From Exiguobacterium qingdaonense (GTDB lineage: Bacteria > Bacillota > Bacilli > Exiguobacteriales > Exiguobacteriaceae): a stretch of DNA of 64,000 nt. The translations under genes and the position numbers were made by a program. The notes under the pieces were generated by a model. The model was given only the letters and a program-made list of their open reading frames with translations, did no database searches and had not been told where the DNA came from. The stretch is from positions 613,543 through 677,542 of the forward strand of contig NZ_JACSKY010000001.1 of assembly GCF_018617855.1 (NCBI RefSeq), given 5' to 3'. How positions within the stretch are numbered: position 1 is the stretch's first letter; each line of letters starts with the position of its first letter. Positions 1 through 7,952 of the stretch are shown piece after piece.

Positions 1-16
1 ATAGTTGATAAGCCAT
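1..16 (-). CDS. mrpE: MrpE start (partial, cut by window edge)
   Basis: Only the first five codons (M-A-Y-Q-L) are inside the window. An AAAGGAG ribosome binding site overlaps the end of mrpD and lies at normal distance from the ATG whose first base is position 16. In Mrp operons mrpE always follows mrpD, so identity is inferred from position; the protein itself cannot be read. Confidence 0.6.
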
Positions 17-23
17 CTGTATT

Positions 24-1508
24 TCACTCCTTTAACACGGCATCGATATAGATTTCTGAATTGACGAGCGGCTCGATTGCTTGCGTGATATATGGATGAA
101 GAGCTTCTGCCCCGAATCCGTAACCGACCGCAATGACGAGCAACAAGAAAACCGGCACAATCAAGCGTTTCGTATAAGGAACGAGTGGCCCATCGTACTC
201 CCGTTTCGCCTCACCCCAAAATCCGTTCAAGAAAATTTTCATGACCGAATAGAGGACAAGGAGACTAGATAAGAGGACGAGAAGTGGACCGAACAACTCC
301 CCTTCATCCATTCCACCTGACACGATCAACAGCTTTCCGAAGAATCCACTGAGAGGCGGAATCCCTGCAAGTGAAAGCGCTGCGACGAAGAACGTCCAAC
401 CAAATAGCGGAAACCTCGTAATGAGCCCGCCCATATCTCGGAGCTGTCCAGACTTCGTGATGCCAATCATCATGCCGACGAGCATAAAGAGTACAGCCTT
501 GATGATCATATCGTGAATCAAGTAGTAGAGCGACCCTTCAAGGGACGTCTGTGTATTGACCGAGATTCCATAAAGGATAACCCCGACCGCAATCATGATG
601 TTATAGATGATAATCAACTTCACATCGTTGTAGGCAATCGCACCTGTCATCCCGATGACAATCGTGAGGACGGCGAGCGCCATGAGGAACGTCTGTAAAA
701 ATTCACCGTTCCCATCAAACAGCAGTGTATACGTCCGTAAAATCGAATATACCCCCACCTTCGTCAACAGTGCCCCGAACATTGCGAGAATCGGAGTCGG
801 AGCAACGACATAAGCTCCCGGGAGCCAGTAGTGAAGGGGGACGAGTGCCCCTTTCATCCCGAAGACGATGACGAAAAGCACACCGATGACGGTGATGACT
901 CCCGGATTATCGACGAGCGGGATCTTCAAAGCCAAATCGGCCAAACTGAGTGTACCTGTGACACCATAAAGTAAAGCGACCGACATGACAAAGAGGGCCG
1001 AGGCGATGATGTTCACGAGTAAATATTTGATCGATTCCCTTAACTGGACGCCACGTCCACCGAGCACAATCAACACATACGACGACATCAAGAAGACCTC
1101 GAAGAAGACGAACAAGTTGAAGATATCCCCTGTCGTAAAGGCGCCGTTCACCCCGACGAGTAGGAAGAGCATCGCGATGTACAAATAGTTCCCTTCATAC
1201 GAATCTGAGAAGTAGTGAGCGGCGAACCACACGATAAAGAGCGTGAGTATGGTCGACGTCGTCACGAGAAGGGCTGACAGCATATCCGAAACGAGTGTGA
1301 TCCCGAACGGTGCTTGCCAGTTCCCAAGGTCGAGGGTCTGAATCCCCTCAACGGAGATCGTGTGCACGAGAATGAATGACACGATCGAAGTAATGACTAG
1401 AGTTCCAAGAGCCATCACGCGCTGCAGCTGGACCCGTTTCGGCATAAACATCATGATGATGGCCGCAAGCGCAGGAATGACGATTGGAAAGACCGGTAAA
1501 TTAATCAT
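24..1508 (-). CDS. mrpD: Na+/H+ antiporter subunit MrpD
   Basis: A 494-residue polytopic membrane protein of the NuoM/NuoN-like proton-translocating family (proton antiporter M domain). Conserved signatures are visible: the GMKGALVPLHYWLPGAYVVAPTP stretch around residues 220-240 and GIPPLSGFFGK near 385, both typical of Mrp/complex I antiporter subunits. It works with MrpA in the hetero-oligomeric Mrp complex that exchanges cytoplasmic Na+ for external H+, giving salt and alkali tolerance. The ATG overlaps the mrpC stop by 8 bases, indicating translational coupling; the length is usual for MrpD. Confidence 0.95.
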   Translation of the reverse strand: MINLPVFPIVIPALAAIIMMFMPKRVQLQRVMALGTLVITSIVSFILVHTISVEGIQTLDLGNWQAPFGITLVSDMLSALLVTTSTILTLFIVWFAAHYFSDSYEGNYLYIAMLFLLVGVNGAFTTGDIFNLFVFFEVFLMSSYVLIVLGGRGVQLRESIKYLLVNIIASALFVMSVALLYGVTGTLSLADLALKIPLVDNPGVITVIGVLFVIVFGMKGALVPLHYWLPGAYVVAPTPILAMFGALLTKVGVYSILRTYTLLFDGNGEFLQTFLMALAVLTIVIGMTGAIAYNDVKLIIIYNIMIAVGVILYGISVNTQTSLEGSLYYLIHDMIIKAVLFMLVGMMIGITKSGQLRDMGGLITRFPLFGWTFFVAALSLAGIPPLSGFFGKLLIVSGGMDEGELFGPLLVLLSSLLVLYSVMKIFLNGFWGEAKREYDGPLVPYTKRLIVPVFLLLVIAVGYGFGAEALHPYITQAIEPLVNSEIYIDAVLKE

Positions 1509-1842
1509 ACGATTCTGTTCCTTTCATTTCCTCCATATTGTCCGTGCTGAGCTCCTGGTACGTGCGGTAAGCAAGTACGAGGAAGAACGCCGTCACCCCA
1601 AAGCTGATGACGATCGCCGTCAAGACGAGCGCCTGCGGTAACGGGTCAGTGTATTCAGTCACTCCGTCCACGAGGACAGGGGCGGCTCCTGTCTTCAAAC
1701 CTGCCGTCGTCAAGACGAGCAAGTGCGCCGCGTGACTGAACAAGGCGGTGCCGATGATGATGCGCAACAAACTTCTTGAGAGAACAAGATAGACCGCACA
1801 CATCGTCAAAACACCGATGATGATGCTAACGAAGATTTCCAT
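1501..1842 (-). CDS. mrpC: Na+/H+ antiporter subunit MrpC
   Basis: A 113-residue protein with three predicted membrane helices, NuoK-like, of the usual MrpC length. The GTALFSHAAHLLVL segment around residues 32-45 matches the family. The start is chosen because GGAGAGAG lies just upstream and the ATG overlaps the mrpB stop in a TAATG junction. It is a small structural subunit of the Mrp cation/proton antiporter and is coupled to mrpB and mrpD within the operon. Confidence 0.93.
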   Translation of the reverse strand: MEIFVSIIIGVLTMCAVYLVLSRSLLRIIIGTALFSHAAHLLVLTTAGLKTGAAPVLVDGVTEYTDPLPQALVLTAIVISFGVTAFFLVLAYRTYQELSTDNMEEMKGTESYD

Positions 1843-2279
1843 TATTCACTCTCTCCAATCGTTTGAATGATCGTCATGGTGACACCGATGACAACGAGGT
1901 AGACCCCCAAGTCGAACGCAATCGCTGTATGGAGCGTCTGTTCACCGAGAAGCGGCAAATCAAACTTTCCGTAGGCGTGCGTCAAGAACGGTCGGTCAAA
2001 GAACAGCGAGTGAAGACCGGTCGCAAGTGCGATCAATAGCCCGGTCGCCGTCATGAGACGATAATCGATCGGTAGCACTTTTGATAGCGTATTCGAATCG
2101 AACGCAAGTAACAGTAAGACGAGTGCCGCCGATGTCATCAATCCGCCAATAAATCCGCCACCCGGTGAATAGTGTCCCGCGAAAAACAAGTTGATCGAGA
2201 AGATGACGATGATAAAGAAGATGATGATCGAGGCCGTCTGCAAGATGACATCATTGACGCGTTTGCTGTTTTGCTTCAT
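1842..2279 (-). CDS. mrpB: Na+/H+ antiporter subunit MrpB
   Basis: A 145-residue membrane protein with four hydrophobic segments and the MrpB family motif AGHYSPGGGFIGGL around residue 40. A nearby in-frame ATG three codons upstream touches the AAAGGAG ribosome binding site, so the second ATG, nine bases downstream of it, is the better start. The reading frame overlaps the mrpA 3' end by 29 bases. It is a component of the Mrp Na+/H+ antiporter complex. Confidence 0.93.
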   Translation of the reverse strand: MKQNSKRVNDVILQTASIIIFFIIVIFSINLFFAGHYSPGGGFIGGLMTSAALVLLLLAFDSNTLSKVLPIDYRLMTATGLLIALATGLHSLFFDRPFLTHAYGKFDLPLLGEQTLHTAIAFDLGVYLVVIGVTMTIIQTIGESE

Positions 2280-4692
2280 TTGCCCCATCTCCTTTCGTAC
2301 GTCGTGTCGTTCTAAATTTAATCATCGTGTAAATTCCAAGGGCCGCAATTCCGAGAACGACGATTTCAAACAAGGTATCAAAACCACGGAAGTCGACAAG
2401 GATGACGTTTACCATGTTTTTCCCTGCTGCTAAGTCATACACGTTCTCGATGTGGTATTCGGAAATAGACGAAAGTGACTTATGCGTGAGCGCCATGAAA
2501 CTAAGGAGCGTCACGGTCACCCCTACGAGGACTGCCACGATCGCATTCCCTACTTTGAAACGCATCCGTGTTTCTTTCTTACTAATGTCCGGCATGTGAT
2601 AGAAGACGAGCAAAAACAATGCGACAGACACCGTCTCGATGACGAGCTGTGTGAGCGCAAGGTCCGGTGCACCGAAGAAGACAAAGAACAATGCCACACC
2701 ATAACCGACGACCCCGAGTAAGATGATGGACGGAAGTCGCGACTTCATGAATAGGATGGCGAGTGCCGCAAGGATGACGACGGCTCCAAGTACATATTCA
2801 TACGGTGCAATTTCCGCCATATTCTCAAACGAGAATTGATACATATCGAACCACCAAATGCTGAAGAGCATCATGCCTGAAAGAAAGACGAAAATGTAAA
2901 TCAAATACGACCGGATGAAACCAGTCATGTAGTTGTCTTTAAAGCGATACGCCGCTTTGTTCGACCAGACGAGCGTCCCGTCGTAGACGCCGTTAAGCGT
3001 CAGACGATGAGGGATTCTGTTATAGATACCCATCCACTTGTTCATCTGCCAGAACAGCAATGACCCGAGAAGGATGACCCCGATTGTCATGTACAGTTCA
3101 GGAGTGAGTCCATGCCAAAAATAAATATCTACTTTGACGTTCTGCCCTTGTGCGACGAGTGTCGGATAAATCGACTCGACCGCCGGCTTGATGAGCGTGT
3201 TCGATAACACGTTCGGGAAGAAACCGAGTCCAACGACGAGTAGCGCCAGGATGACCGGCGAAATCAACATGCCGATCGGCGCCTCATGCGGTTTTTTCGG
3301 CAGTTGATCGAACTTCGCCTCACCCATGAACGTCCGCGTGAACAGCATGATGCTGTAGATGAACGTAAAGACGCTACCTAAGAAGGCGACAACCGGGAGT
3401 AAAATCCCAATCGTCTCGAGTGCAAAGAAGTCGGCCGAGAAGACTTTCGTCGTCGCCTTCAAGAACATCTCTTTACTCAAGAAACCGTTGAATGGCGGAA
3501 GTCCTGCCATCGATAGGGAGCCGATGACGGCAATCGTGAACGTGATCGGCATGACGGTCATCAGACCTCCGAGCTTGCGAATATCACGAGTGCCCGTCTC
3601 ATGATCGACGATCCCAGCCATCATAAAGAGCGAACCTTTGAACGTTGCATGGTTGATCAAGTGGAAGATGGCCGCAATTGTTGCAACAATAAAGATGTTG
3701 TCATCAATCCCATCGTAGTGAAGGGCTGCCGCCCCAAGACCGAGGAGTGACATGATCAATCCGAGTTGACTGACCGTCGAGAAAGCCAATATCCCTTTCA
3801 AATCGGTCTGCTTCACCGCATTGAACGAACCCCAAAACATCGTGAACATACCGACCGCTGCGATCGTCCATAGCCACACGGGTGACTCTTGGAACACCGG
3901 GCTCATACGTGCCACGAGATAGAGACCCGCCTTGACCATCGTCGCCGAGTGGAGATACGCACTGACCGGAGTCGGTGCTTCCATCGCATCAGGTAACCAG
4001 ATGTGGAACGGGAACTGGGCCGACTTCGTGAACGCTCCGAGCAAAATGAGGATCATCGCGACAAGGAAAAACGGACTCTCGGCAATGACGCCAGAGTTTG
4101 CGACCATATCGCGGATGCTGTACGAGCCGACCATCGACTCGAGCAAGACGATTCCCCCAAGCATGGATAGTCCGCCGAACACCGTGAGAAGCATCGACTT
4201 TTGAGCGCCATAACGTGAGCGCTCTTTCTCATACCAATATCCAATCAATAAGAAAGATGAAATCGATGTGAGCTCCCAGAACATATACATGACGATCATG
4301 TTGTCTGAAAGAACGACTCCGAGCATCGCGCTCATGAACATTAAGAGATACACATAAAAATGTCCGAGCGACTCTTTGTCCTTATCCAAGTAGTAAATTG
4401 AATAAAGGACGACGAGCGCCCCGATCCCCGTGATCAGAAGCGCGAACAACAGACTGAGCCCGTCAACGTATGCCGTGAAGTTGATCCCGAGGGACGGCAT
4501 CCACGCAATCGTCTCCGTCACGACGTCTCCCGCGCTCGTGACCGGAATGAATCCGGCGAAATAGGAGACGAGAACGACCGGAACGACCAGGACGAACCAA
4601 CCTGTATGGATTTGTTTCATCCCCTTAAACAAGAACGGAATGAACGGTGCCGCCAGAAGCGGCAATAAAATAGCGAAATGTAACACCGACAA
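2251..4692 (-). CDS. mrpA: Na+/H+ antiporter subunit MrpA
   Basis: The large 813-residue Mrp subunit: an NuoL-like antiporter module (signatures KSAQFPFHIWLPDAMEAPTP and GLPPFNGFLSKE) followed by the MrpA-specific C-terminal region containing an MnhB-like domain (FVFFGAPDLALTQLVIETVS). The frame is open upstream to 4839, but the start is placed at a TTG (first base 4692) because AAGGAGG sits 7-8 bases before it and translation from there gives the typical N-terminus SVLHFAILLPLLAAPF. First gene of the mrp operon; no convincing promoter was identified in the 340 bases before it. Confidence 0.93.
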   Translation of the reverse strand: MSVLHFAILLPLLAAPFIPFLFKGMKQIHTGWFVLVVPVVLVSYFAGFIPVTSAGDVVTETIAWMPSLGINFTAYVDGLSLLFALLITGIGALVVLYSIYYLDKDKESLGHFYVYLLMFMSAMLGVVLSDNMIVMYMFWELTSISSFLLIGYWYEKERSRYGAQKSMLLTVFGGLSMLGGIVLLESMVGSYSIRDMVANSGVIAESPFFLVAMILILLGAFTKSAQFPFHIWLPDAMEAPTPVSAYLHSATMVKAGLYLVARMSPVFQESPVWLWTIAAVGMFTMFWGSFNAVKQTDLKGILAFSTVSQLGLIMSLLGLGAAALHYDGIDDNIFIVATIAAIFHLINHATFKGSLFMMAGIVDHETGTRDIRKLGGLMTVMPITFTIAVIGSLSMAGLPPFNGFLSKEMFLKATTKVFSADFFALETIGILLPVVAFLGSVFTFIYSIMLFTRTFMGEAKFDQLPKKPHEAPIGMLISPVILALLVVGLGFFPNVLSNTLIKPAVESIYPTLVAQGQNVKVDIYFWHGLTPELYMTIGVILLGSLLFWQMNKWMGIYNRIPHRLTLNGVYDGTLVWSNKAAYRFKDNYMTGFIRSYLIYIFVFLSGMMLFSIWWFDMYQFSFENMAEIAPYEYVLGAVVILAALAILFMKSRLPSIILLGVVGYGVALFFVFFGAPDLALTQLVIETVSVALFLLVFYHMPDISKKETRMRFKVGNAIVAVLVGVTVTLLSFMALTHKSLSSISEYHIENVYDLAAGKNMVNVILVDFRGFDTLFEIVVLGIAALGIYTMIKFRTTRRTKGDGANEAKQQTRQ

Positions 4693-4839
4693 GAAAATTC
4701 CTCCTTCGTACAGAGTCGTACAAATGATTAAGTCGAAAGTAAGGTCACCTGACTTCATCATGTCTTCTTCATGAGTATAGCGTAGTTTTTCAGTTCGTTT
4801 CCATGAAAAAAGCTTCCAAGCTGTTCGTCCTCTAAACAA

Positions 4840-4995
4840 ATTTCAACATCTGTTAAATATGAAGGAAACCGACAGAAATGCCAAAAATAAATGAGCCGCG
4901 CCACTAAGTATCATGAAGTCAGATGAGACGTATGTAGCACAAAACGTGACTTCCTTCACTACTTAACTCCCTTTTTCCTTCTTTTTAGTCGCTAA
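4840..4995. other. Intergenic gap, mrpA / trxA
   Basis: Short non-coding stretch between the trxA terminator and mrpA. I see no gene, repeat or recognisable operator. The mrp promoter should lie here or within the extended mrpA frame, but no clear -35/-10 pair stands out. Confidence 0.5.
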
Positions 4996-5030
4996 AACAA
5001 AAAAGCAGCCGACGAACAGTCAGCTGCTAC
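4996..5030 (-). terminator. Rho-independent terminator of trxA
   Basis: Read on the minus strand, AGCAGCTGAC pairs with GTCGGCTGCT (one G:T pair) across a five-base loop and is followed by TTTTTTTGTTTT, a few bases after the trxA stop codon. Confidence 0.9.
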
Positions 5031-5034
5031 GAAA

Positions 5035-5349
5035 TTATTGTGCTGTCGCGATAAACTCTTTTAATGCTTCTTTTGGCTGGAAGCCCATTGTTTTTGAAAC
5101 AGGCTCGCCGTCTTTGAACATCATGAGTGTCGGGATACTCTGAATTTGGAAAGCACCTGCGATCTCAGGATTTTCGTCCACATCGAGTTTCACGATTTGG
5201 ACTTGCTCGCCCATTTCTTGATCGAGTTCTTCAAGAACCGGCGCGATCATACGGCATGGTCCACACCAAGTCGCCCAGAAATCTACGAGGACTACGCCCT
5301 CTTTAACATCTTGCTCGAATGATTGAGTCGTTGCGTGTTTAATTGCCAT
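5035..5349 (-). CDS. trxA: Thioredoxin
   Basis: A 104-residue classical thioredoxin with the WCGPC active site at about residues 28-32 and the cis-proline loop in IPTLMMF. It reduces protein disulfides in the cytoplasm using thioredoxin reductase. An upstream in-frame ATG lies inside the GGGGAGG ribosome binding site and is rejected in favour of the ATG at 5349 (MAIKHATTQ). It follows etfA in the same direction, as in B. subtilis, with its own probable promoter. Confidence 0.97.
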   Translation of the reverse strand: MAIKHATTQSFEQDVKEGVVLVDFWATWCGPCRMIAPVLEELDQEMGEQVQIVKLDVDENPEIAGAFQIQSIPTLMMFKDGEPVSKTMGFQPKEALKEFIATAQ

Positions 5350-5416
5350 TTGTAAAAACCTCCCCAATAAGATATGAGACTTCTGTCATAAGAACCCTCA
5401 TTCAATTCATGTTCAG

Positions 5417-5422
5417 AGTATA
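5417..5422 (-). promoter_or_regulatory. Probable -10 element of trxA
   Basis: TATACT on the minus strand, about 68 bases before the trxA start, in the short etfA-trxA gap. No strong -35 box is visible 16-18 bases upstream, so this is tentative. Confidence 0.4.
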
Positions 5423-5457
5423 CCACGGTGGGTAACAACCCCAAAACGATTTGCTTA

Positions 5458-6423
5458 TTAGCTATTGACGAGGTGCTTTCGGAACTCTTCTGTCAACATC
5501 GGCACGACATCGAACAAGTCACCGACGATCCCATAGTCAGCGATACTAAAGATGTTCGCCTCCGGATCTTTGTTGATGGCGACGATGACTTTGGCGTTAC
5601 TCATCCCAGCCAAATGTTGAATCGCCCCAGAGATCCCACATGCGATATAAAGGTCCGGTGTGACGACTTTACCCGTCTGTCCGATTTGTAGCGCATAATC
5701 ACAATAGTCGGCATCACATGCTCCACGTGAAGCACCGACCGCTCCGCCAAGGAGTTCTGCCAATTCTTCGAGCGGCTTGAATCCGTCCTCGCTCTTGACG
5801 CCACGTCCCCCTGCGACGATGACTTTCGCTTCAGCCAAGTCAACTTTCCCGGTCGCCTTACGAACGACTTCTTTGACGATCATCGAAAGATCTTTCAGTT
5901 CGACCGCCGGCGTTTCAACCGAGACGCTCGCGCCAGCTTGTCGTGCTGGAGCGTCAATGTTATTTGGACGAATCGTGAAGAACATGACCGAATCTTTGAA
6001 CTTCACTTTCTCGAACGCCTTACCTGAGTAAATCGGGCGAACGAACTCTGCATCACGTCCCGACCCTTCGATTGAGACGACGTCACTGATGAGTCCGGCG
6101 TCGAGGCGCGCCGCAAGCTTCGGTGCGATATCTTTCCCGAGGGCCGTGTGCCCAAGGACGATCATCTCCGGACTCTCCTGCTCGATCAATTGACGGAGCA
6201 CTTGTCCATAGCCGTCAGGTGTATAGTGTTTAAGGCGATCGTCTTCGACGACGAGGACGCGGCTTGCGCCATATTCCCCAAGTTCTTGTGCGAGTGATTG
6301 CACGTGATCCCCAATCACGACTGCCGTCACATCATCTGTCAATTGTTTCGCCGCAGCGATGGCTTCGAATGATACGTTACGTAACGCGCCTTCACGCGCT
6401 TCTGCGAGTACTAAAGCTTTCAT
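5458..6423 (-). CDS. etfA: Electron transfer flavoprotein alpha subunit
   Basis: A 321-residue EtfA. The N-terminal ETF alpha/beta-type domain is followed by the C-terminal FAD-binding domain with VVAGGRGVKSEDGF around residue 205 and the family end motif ADYGIVGDLFDVVPML. With EtfB it forms the FAD/AMP heterodimer that takes electrons from acyl-CoA dehydrogenases to the quinone pool. A GGGGGAG ribosome binding site precedes the ATG, and the gene lies 14 bases downstream of etfB, so they form one operon under the FadR regulon. Confidence 0.96.
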   Translation of the reverse strand: MKALVLAEAREGALRNVSFEAIAAAKQLTDDVTAVVIGDHVQSLAQELGEYGASRVLVVEDDRLKHYTPDGYGQVLRQLIEQESPEMIVLGHTALGKDIAPKLAARLDAGLISDVVSIEGSGRDAEFVRPIYSGKAFEKVKFKDSVMFFTIRPNNIDAPARQAGASVSVETPAVELKDLSMIVKEVVRKATGKVDLAEAKVIVAGGRGVKSEDGFKPLEELAELLGGAVGASRGACDADYCDYALQIGQTGKVVTPDLYIACGISGAIQHLAGMSNAKVIVAINKDPEANIFSIADYGIVGDLFDVVPMLTEEFRKHLVNS

Positions 6424-6437
6424 CTATGATCTCCCCC

Positions 6438-7211
6438 TTAAATGACTTTCGCTTCCGTGCGAAGAAGTTGTACGAGTTCACTCACTTGTGACGACACGTC
6501 CCCTTCTAAAATACGGCCGGCTTTCTTCTCTTCCGGTAAGAAGCGTTCAATCGTCTCAATCTTCGCCTCGATCTCATCCTCATCGAGATCGATGTCCATC
6601 AGTTCGAGTTCTTCGAGCGGCTTCTTCTTCGCTTTCATGATTCCCGGTAAGCTCGGGTAACGCGGTTCGTTCAACCCTTGCTGCGCTGTCACGAGGAGCG
6701 GGAGTGAGACTTCGATGACTTCTGTATCCCCCTCGACGTCACGTGTGACCGTTGCCGTCGAACCGTCGATTTCAATGTCAGTGATCGTCGTCACGTAGTT
6801 CATGTCGAGAAGTTCTGCGACGCGTGGGGCGACTTGCCCGCTCCCGCCATCGATTGCGACGTTCCCTGCAAAGATGAGGTCGGCGTCTTGTTCTTTCAAG
6901 TACGTCGCGAGCACTTTAGAAATCGTGACGTGATCCGCATCTTCGACATCGTCTTCGATCGAGATGCGAACGGCCTTGTCCGCCCCCATCGCGAGCGCCG
7001 TGCGAAGTTCTTTATCCGCGTCTTCCGGCCCTACCGTGACGACCGTGATCTCTCCCCCGAGTGCGTCACGTTTTTGAATCGCTTCTTCGACCGCGTATTC
7101 GTCATACGGGTTGATGATGAATTCAGCGCCGTCTTCTTGAATTTCCCCATTCTCAAGCTGAATCGCTTCCTCTGTATCAAACGTACGTTTCAGCAAAACA
7201 AAAATATTCAT
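6438..7211 (-). CDS. etfB: Electron transfer flavoprotein beta subunit
   Basis: A 257-residue EtfB with the conserved N-terminus MNIFVLLKRTFDTE and the AMP-binding region (AGNVAIDGGSGQVAPRVAELL, around residues 122-142). The open frame extends seven codons upstream, but AAAGGGGGA lies within that extension, fixing the start at 7211. Partner of EtfA in fatty acid beta-oxidation electron transfer. A FadR-like site lies just upstream; the fadB gene found at this spot in B. subtilis is absent. Confidence 0.96.
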   Translation of the reverse strand: MNIFVLLKRTFDTEEAIQLENGEIQEDGAEFIINPYDEYAVEEAIQKRDALGGEITVVTVGPEDADKELRTALAMGADKAVRISIEDDVEDADHVTISKVLATYLKEQDADLIFAGNVAIDGGSGQVAPRVAELLDMNYVTTITDIEIDGSTATVTRDVEGDTEVIEVSLPLLVTAQQGLNEPRYPSLPGIMKAKKKPLEELELMDIDLDEDEIEAKIETIERFLPEEKKAGRILEGDVSSQVSELVQLLRTEAKVI

Positions 7212-7244
7212 GGTGAATCCCCCTTTAGTCAATTCTTCCCATCA

Positions 7245-7262
7245 TTCATGAATCAGCATTCA
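7245..7262 (-). promoter_or_regulatory. FadR-like operator before etfB
   Basis: Minus strand reads TGAATGCTGATTCATGAA: one perfect TGAATG half-site and an imperfect TCATTCA half in the spacing of the FadR box. It lies about 35 bases upstream of the etfB start. Weaker than the two other sites in this cluster. Confidence 0.55.
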
Positions 7263-7290
7263 TTTTTTGAGCTAGTGATAGGGCTCACCG

Positions 7291-7869
7291 TTAAGTAAGC
7301 CCCTTTTTTAACATATGATGCACGTTCGGAAGCGTCGATAGAAGATCATACTTGAAACCACTCGCCATCCAACTCGTCACAACTTCGTCGATTGTGCCGA
7401 AAATCATTTGACGGGCGAGGCGATAATCTAAATCCTTGTCGAACTCCCCTGTCTCGATGCCGTGTTTGACGACAGAATCAATCAAATTCAAATATGGCTT
7501 GAGCACTTCCCCGATTTTTTGACGAAGTACTAAGTTCGACTGTCGCAGCTCGATTTGCGTCACGACGGCAAGGTCGTAATCGATAGACAGTTGTTTTACA
7601 TGTGATTCGATCAATCGGTATAACTTCATCTCGGCCGTCGCCTCGTTCTCGATCTGTTGTTTCGAGTAATCGATGAACAACCCCATCTTCGTCTGGAACA
7701 ACTCGATTAAGAGATGTTCCTTGTTTTTGAAATACAAGTAAATCGTGCCATCCGCGACACCCGCCTCTTTGGCGATGGCTGTCACCTTTGCACCGTGATA
7801 GCCATGGTTTGCAATCACTTTGACCGCCGCATCAATGATTCGGTCACTTTTCGAAATGTTATTTGTCAT
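7291..7869 (-). CDS. fadR: TetR-family fatty acid degradation repressor FadR
   Basis: A 192-residue TetR-family regulator. The N-terminal helix-turn-helix is clear (DRIIDAAVKVIANHGYHGAKVTAIAKEAGVADGTIYLYFKNKEHLL), and the C-terminal half matches the YsiA/FadR ligand domain, which senses long-chain acyl-CoA. The open frame begins at a TTG three codons earlier, but AAGGAG is only one base from it, so the ATG at 7869 is preferred. Its position between lcfA and etfB is the same as in B. subtilis, and it has its own promoter overlapped by a FadR box, so autoregulation is likely. Confidence 0.92.
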   Translation of the reverse strand: MTNNISKSDRIIDAAVKVIANHGYHGAKVTAIAKEAGVADGTIYLYFKNKEHLLIELFQTKMGLFIDYSKQQIENEATAEMKLYRLIESHVKQLSIDYDLAVVTQIELRQSNLVLRQKIGEVLKPYLNLIDSVVKHGIETGEFDKDLDYRLARQMIFGTIDEVVTSWMASGFKYDLLSTLPNVHHMLKKGLT

Positions 7870-7900
7870 AAACCCCAAGCTCCTTACCGCTGCAGAAAAA

Positions 7901-7918
7901 TGAATGATGGTTCATTCA
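7901..7918 (-). promoter_or_regulatory. FadR operator before fadR
   Basis: TGAATGATGGTTCATTCA is an inverted repeat of TGAATGA/TCATTCA, matching the B. subtilis FadR box. It sits at the expected transcription start of the fadR promoter, about 30 bases before the start codon. Confidence 0.85.
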
Positions 7919-7924
7919 TTTATT

Positions 7925-7952
7925 ATTCTATCACGCGTAGGCTCGGTGTCAA
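7925..7952 (-). promoter_or_regulatory. Sigma-A promoter of fadR
   Basis: On the minus strand a perfect TTGACA -35 box (7947-7952) and TAGAAT -10 box (7925-7930) are separated by 16 bases. The -35 box overlaps the last codons of lcfA, and the FadR box lies directly downstream. Confidence 0.75.

Noticed and set aside
7290..7320. Terminator at the end of fadR
   Set aside because: The hairpin GGGCTTAC/GTGAGCCC has its T run on the plus-strand side, where no gene ends; on the fadR strand no T run follows.
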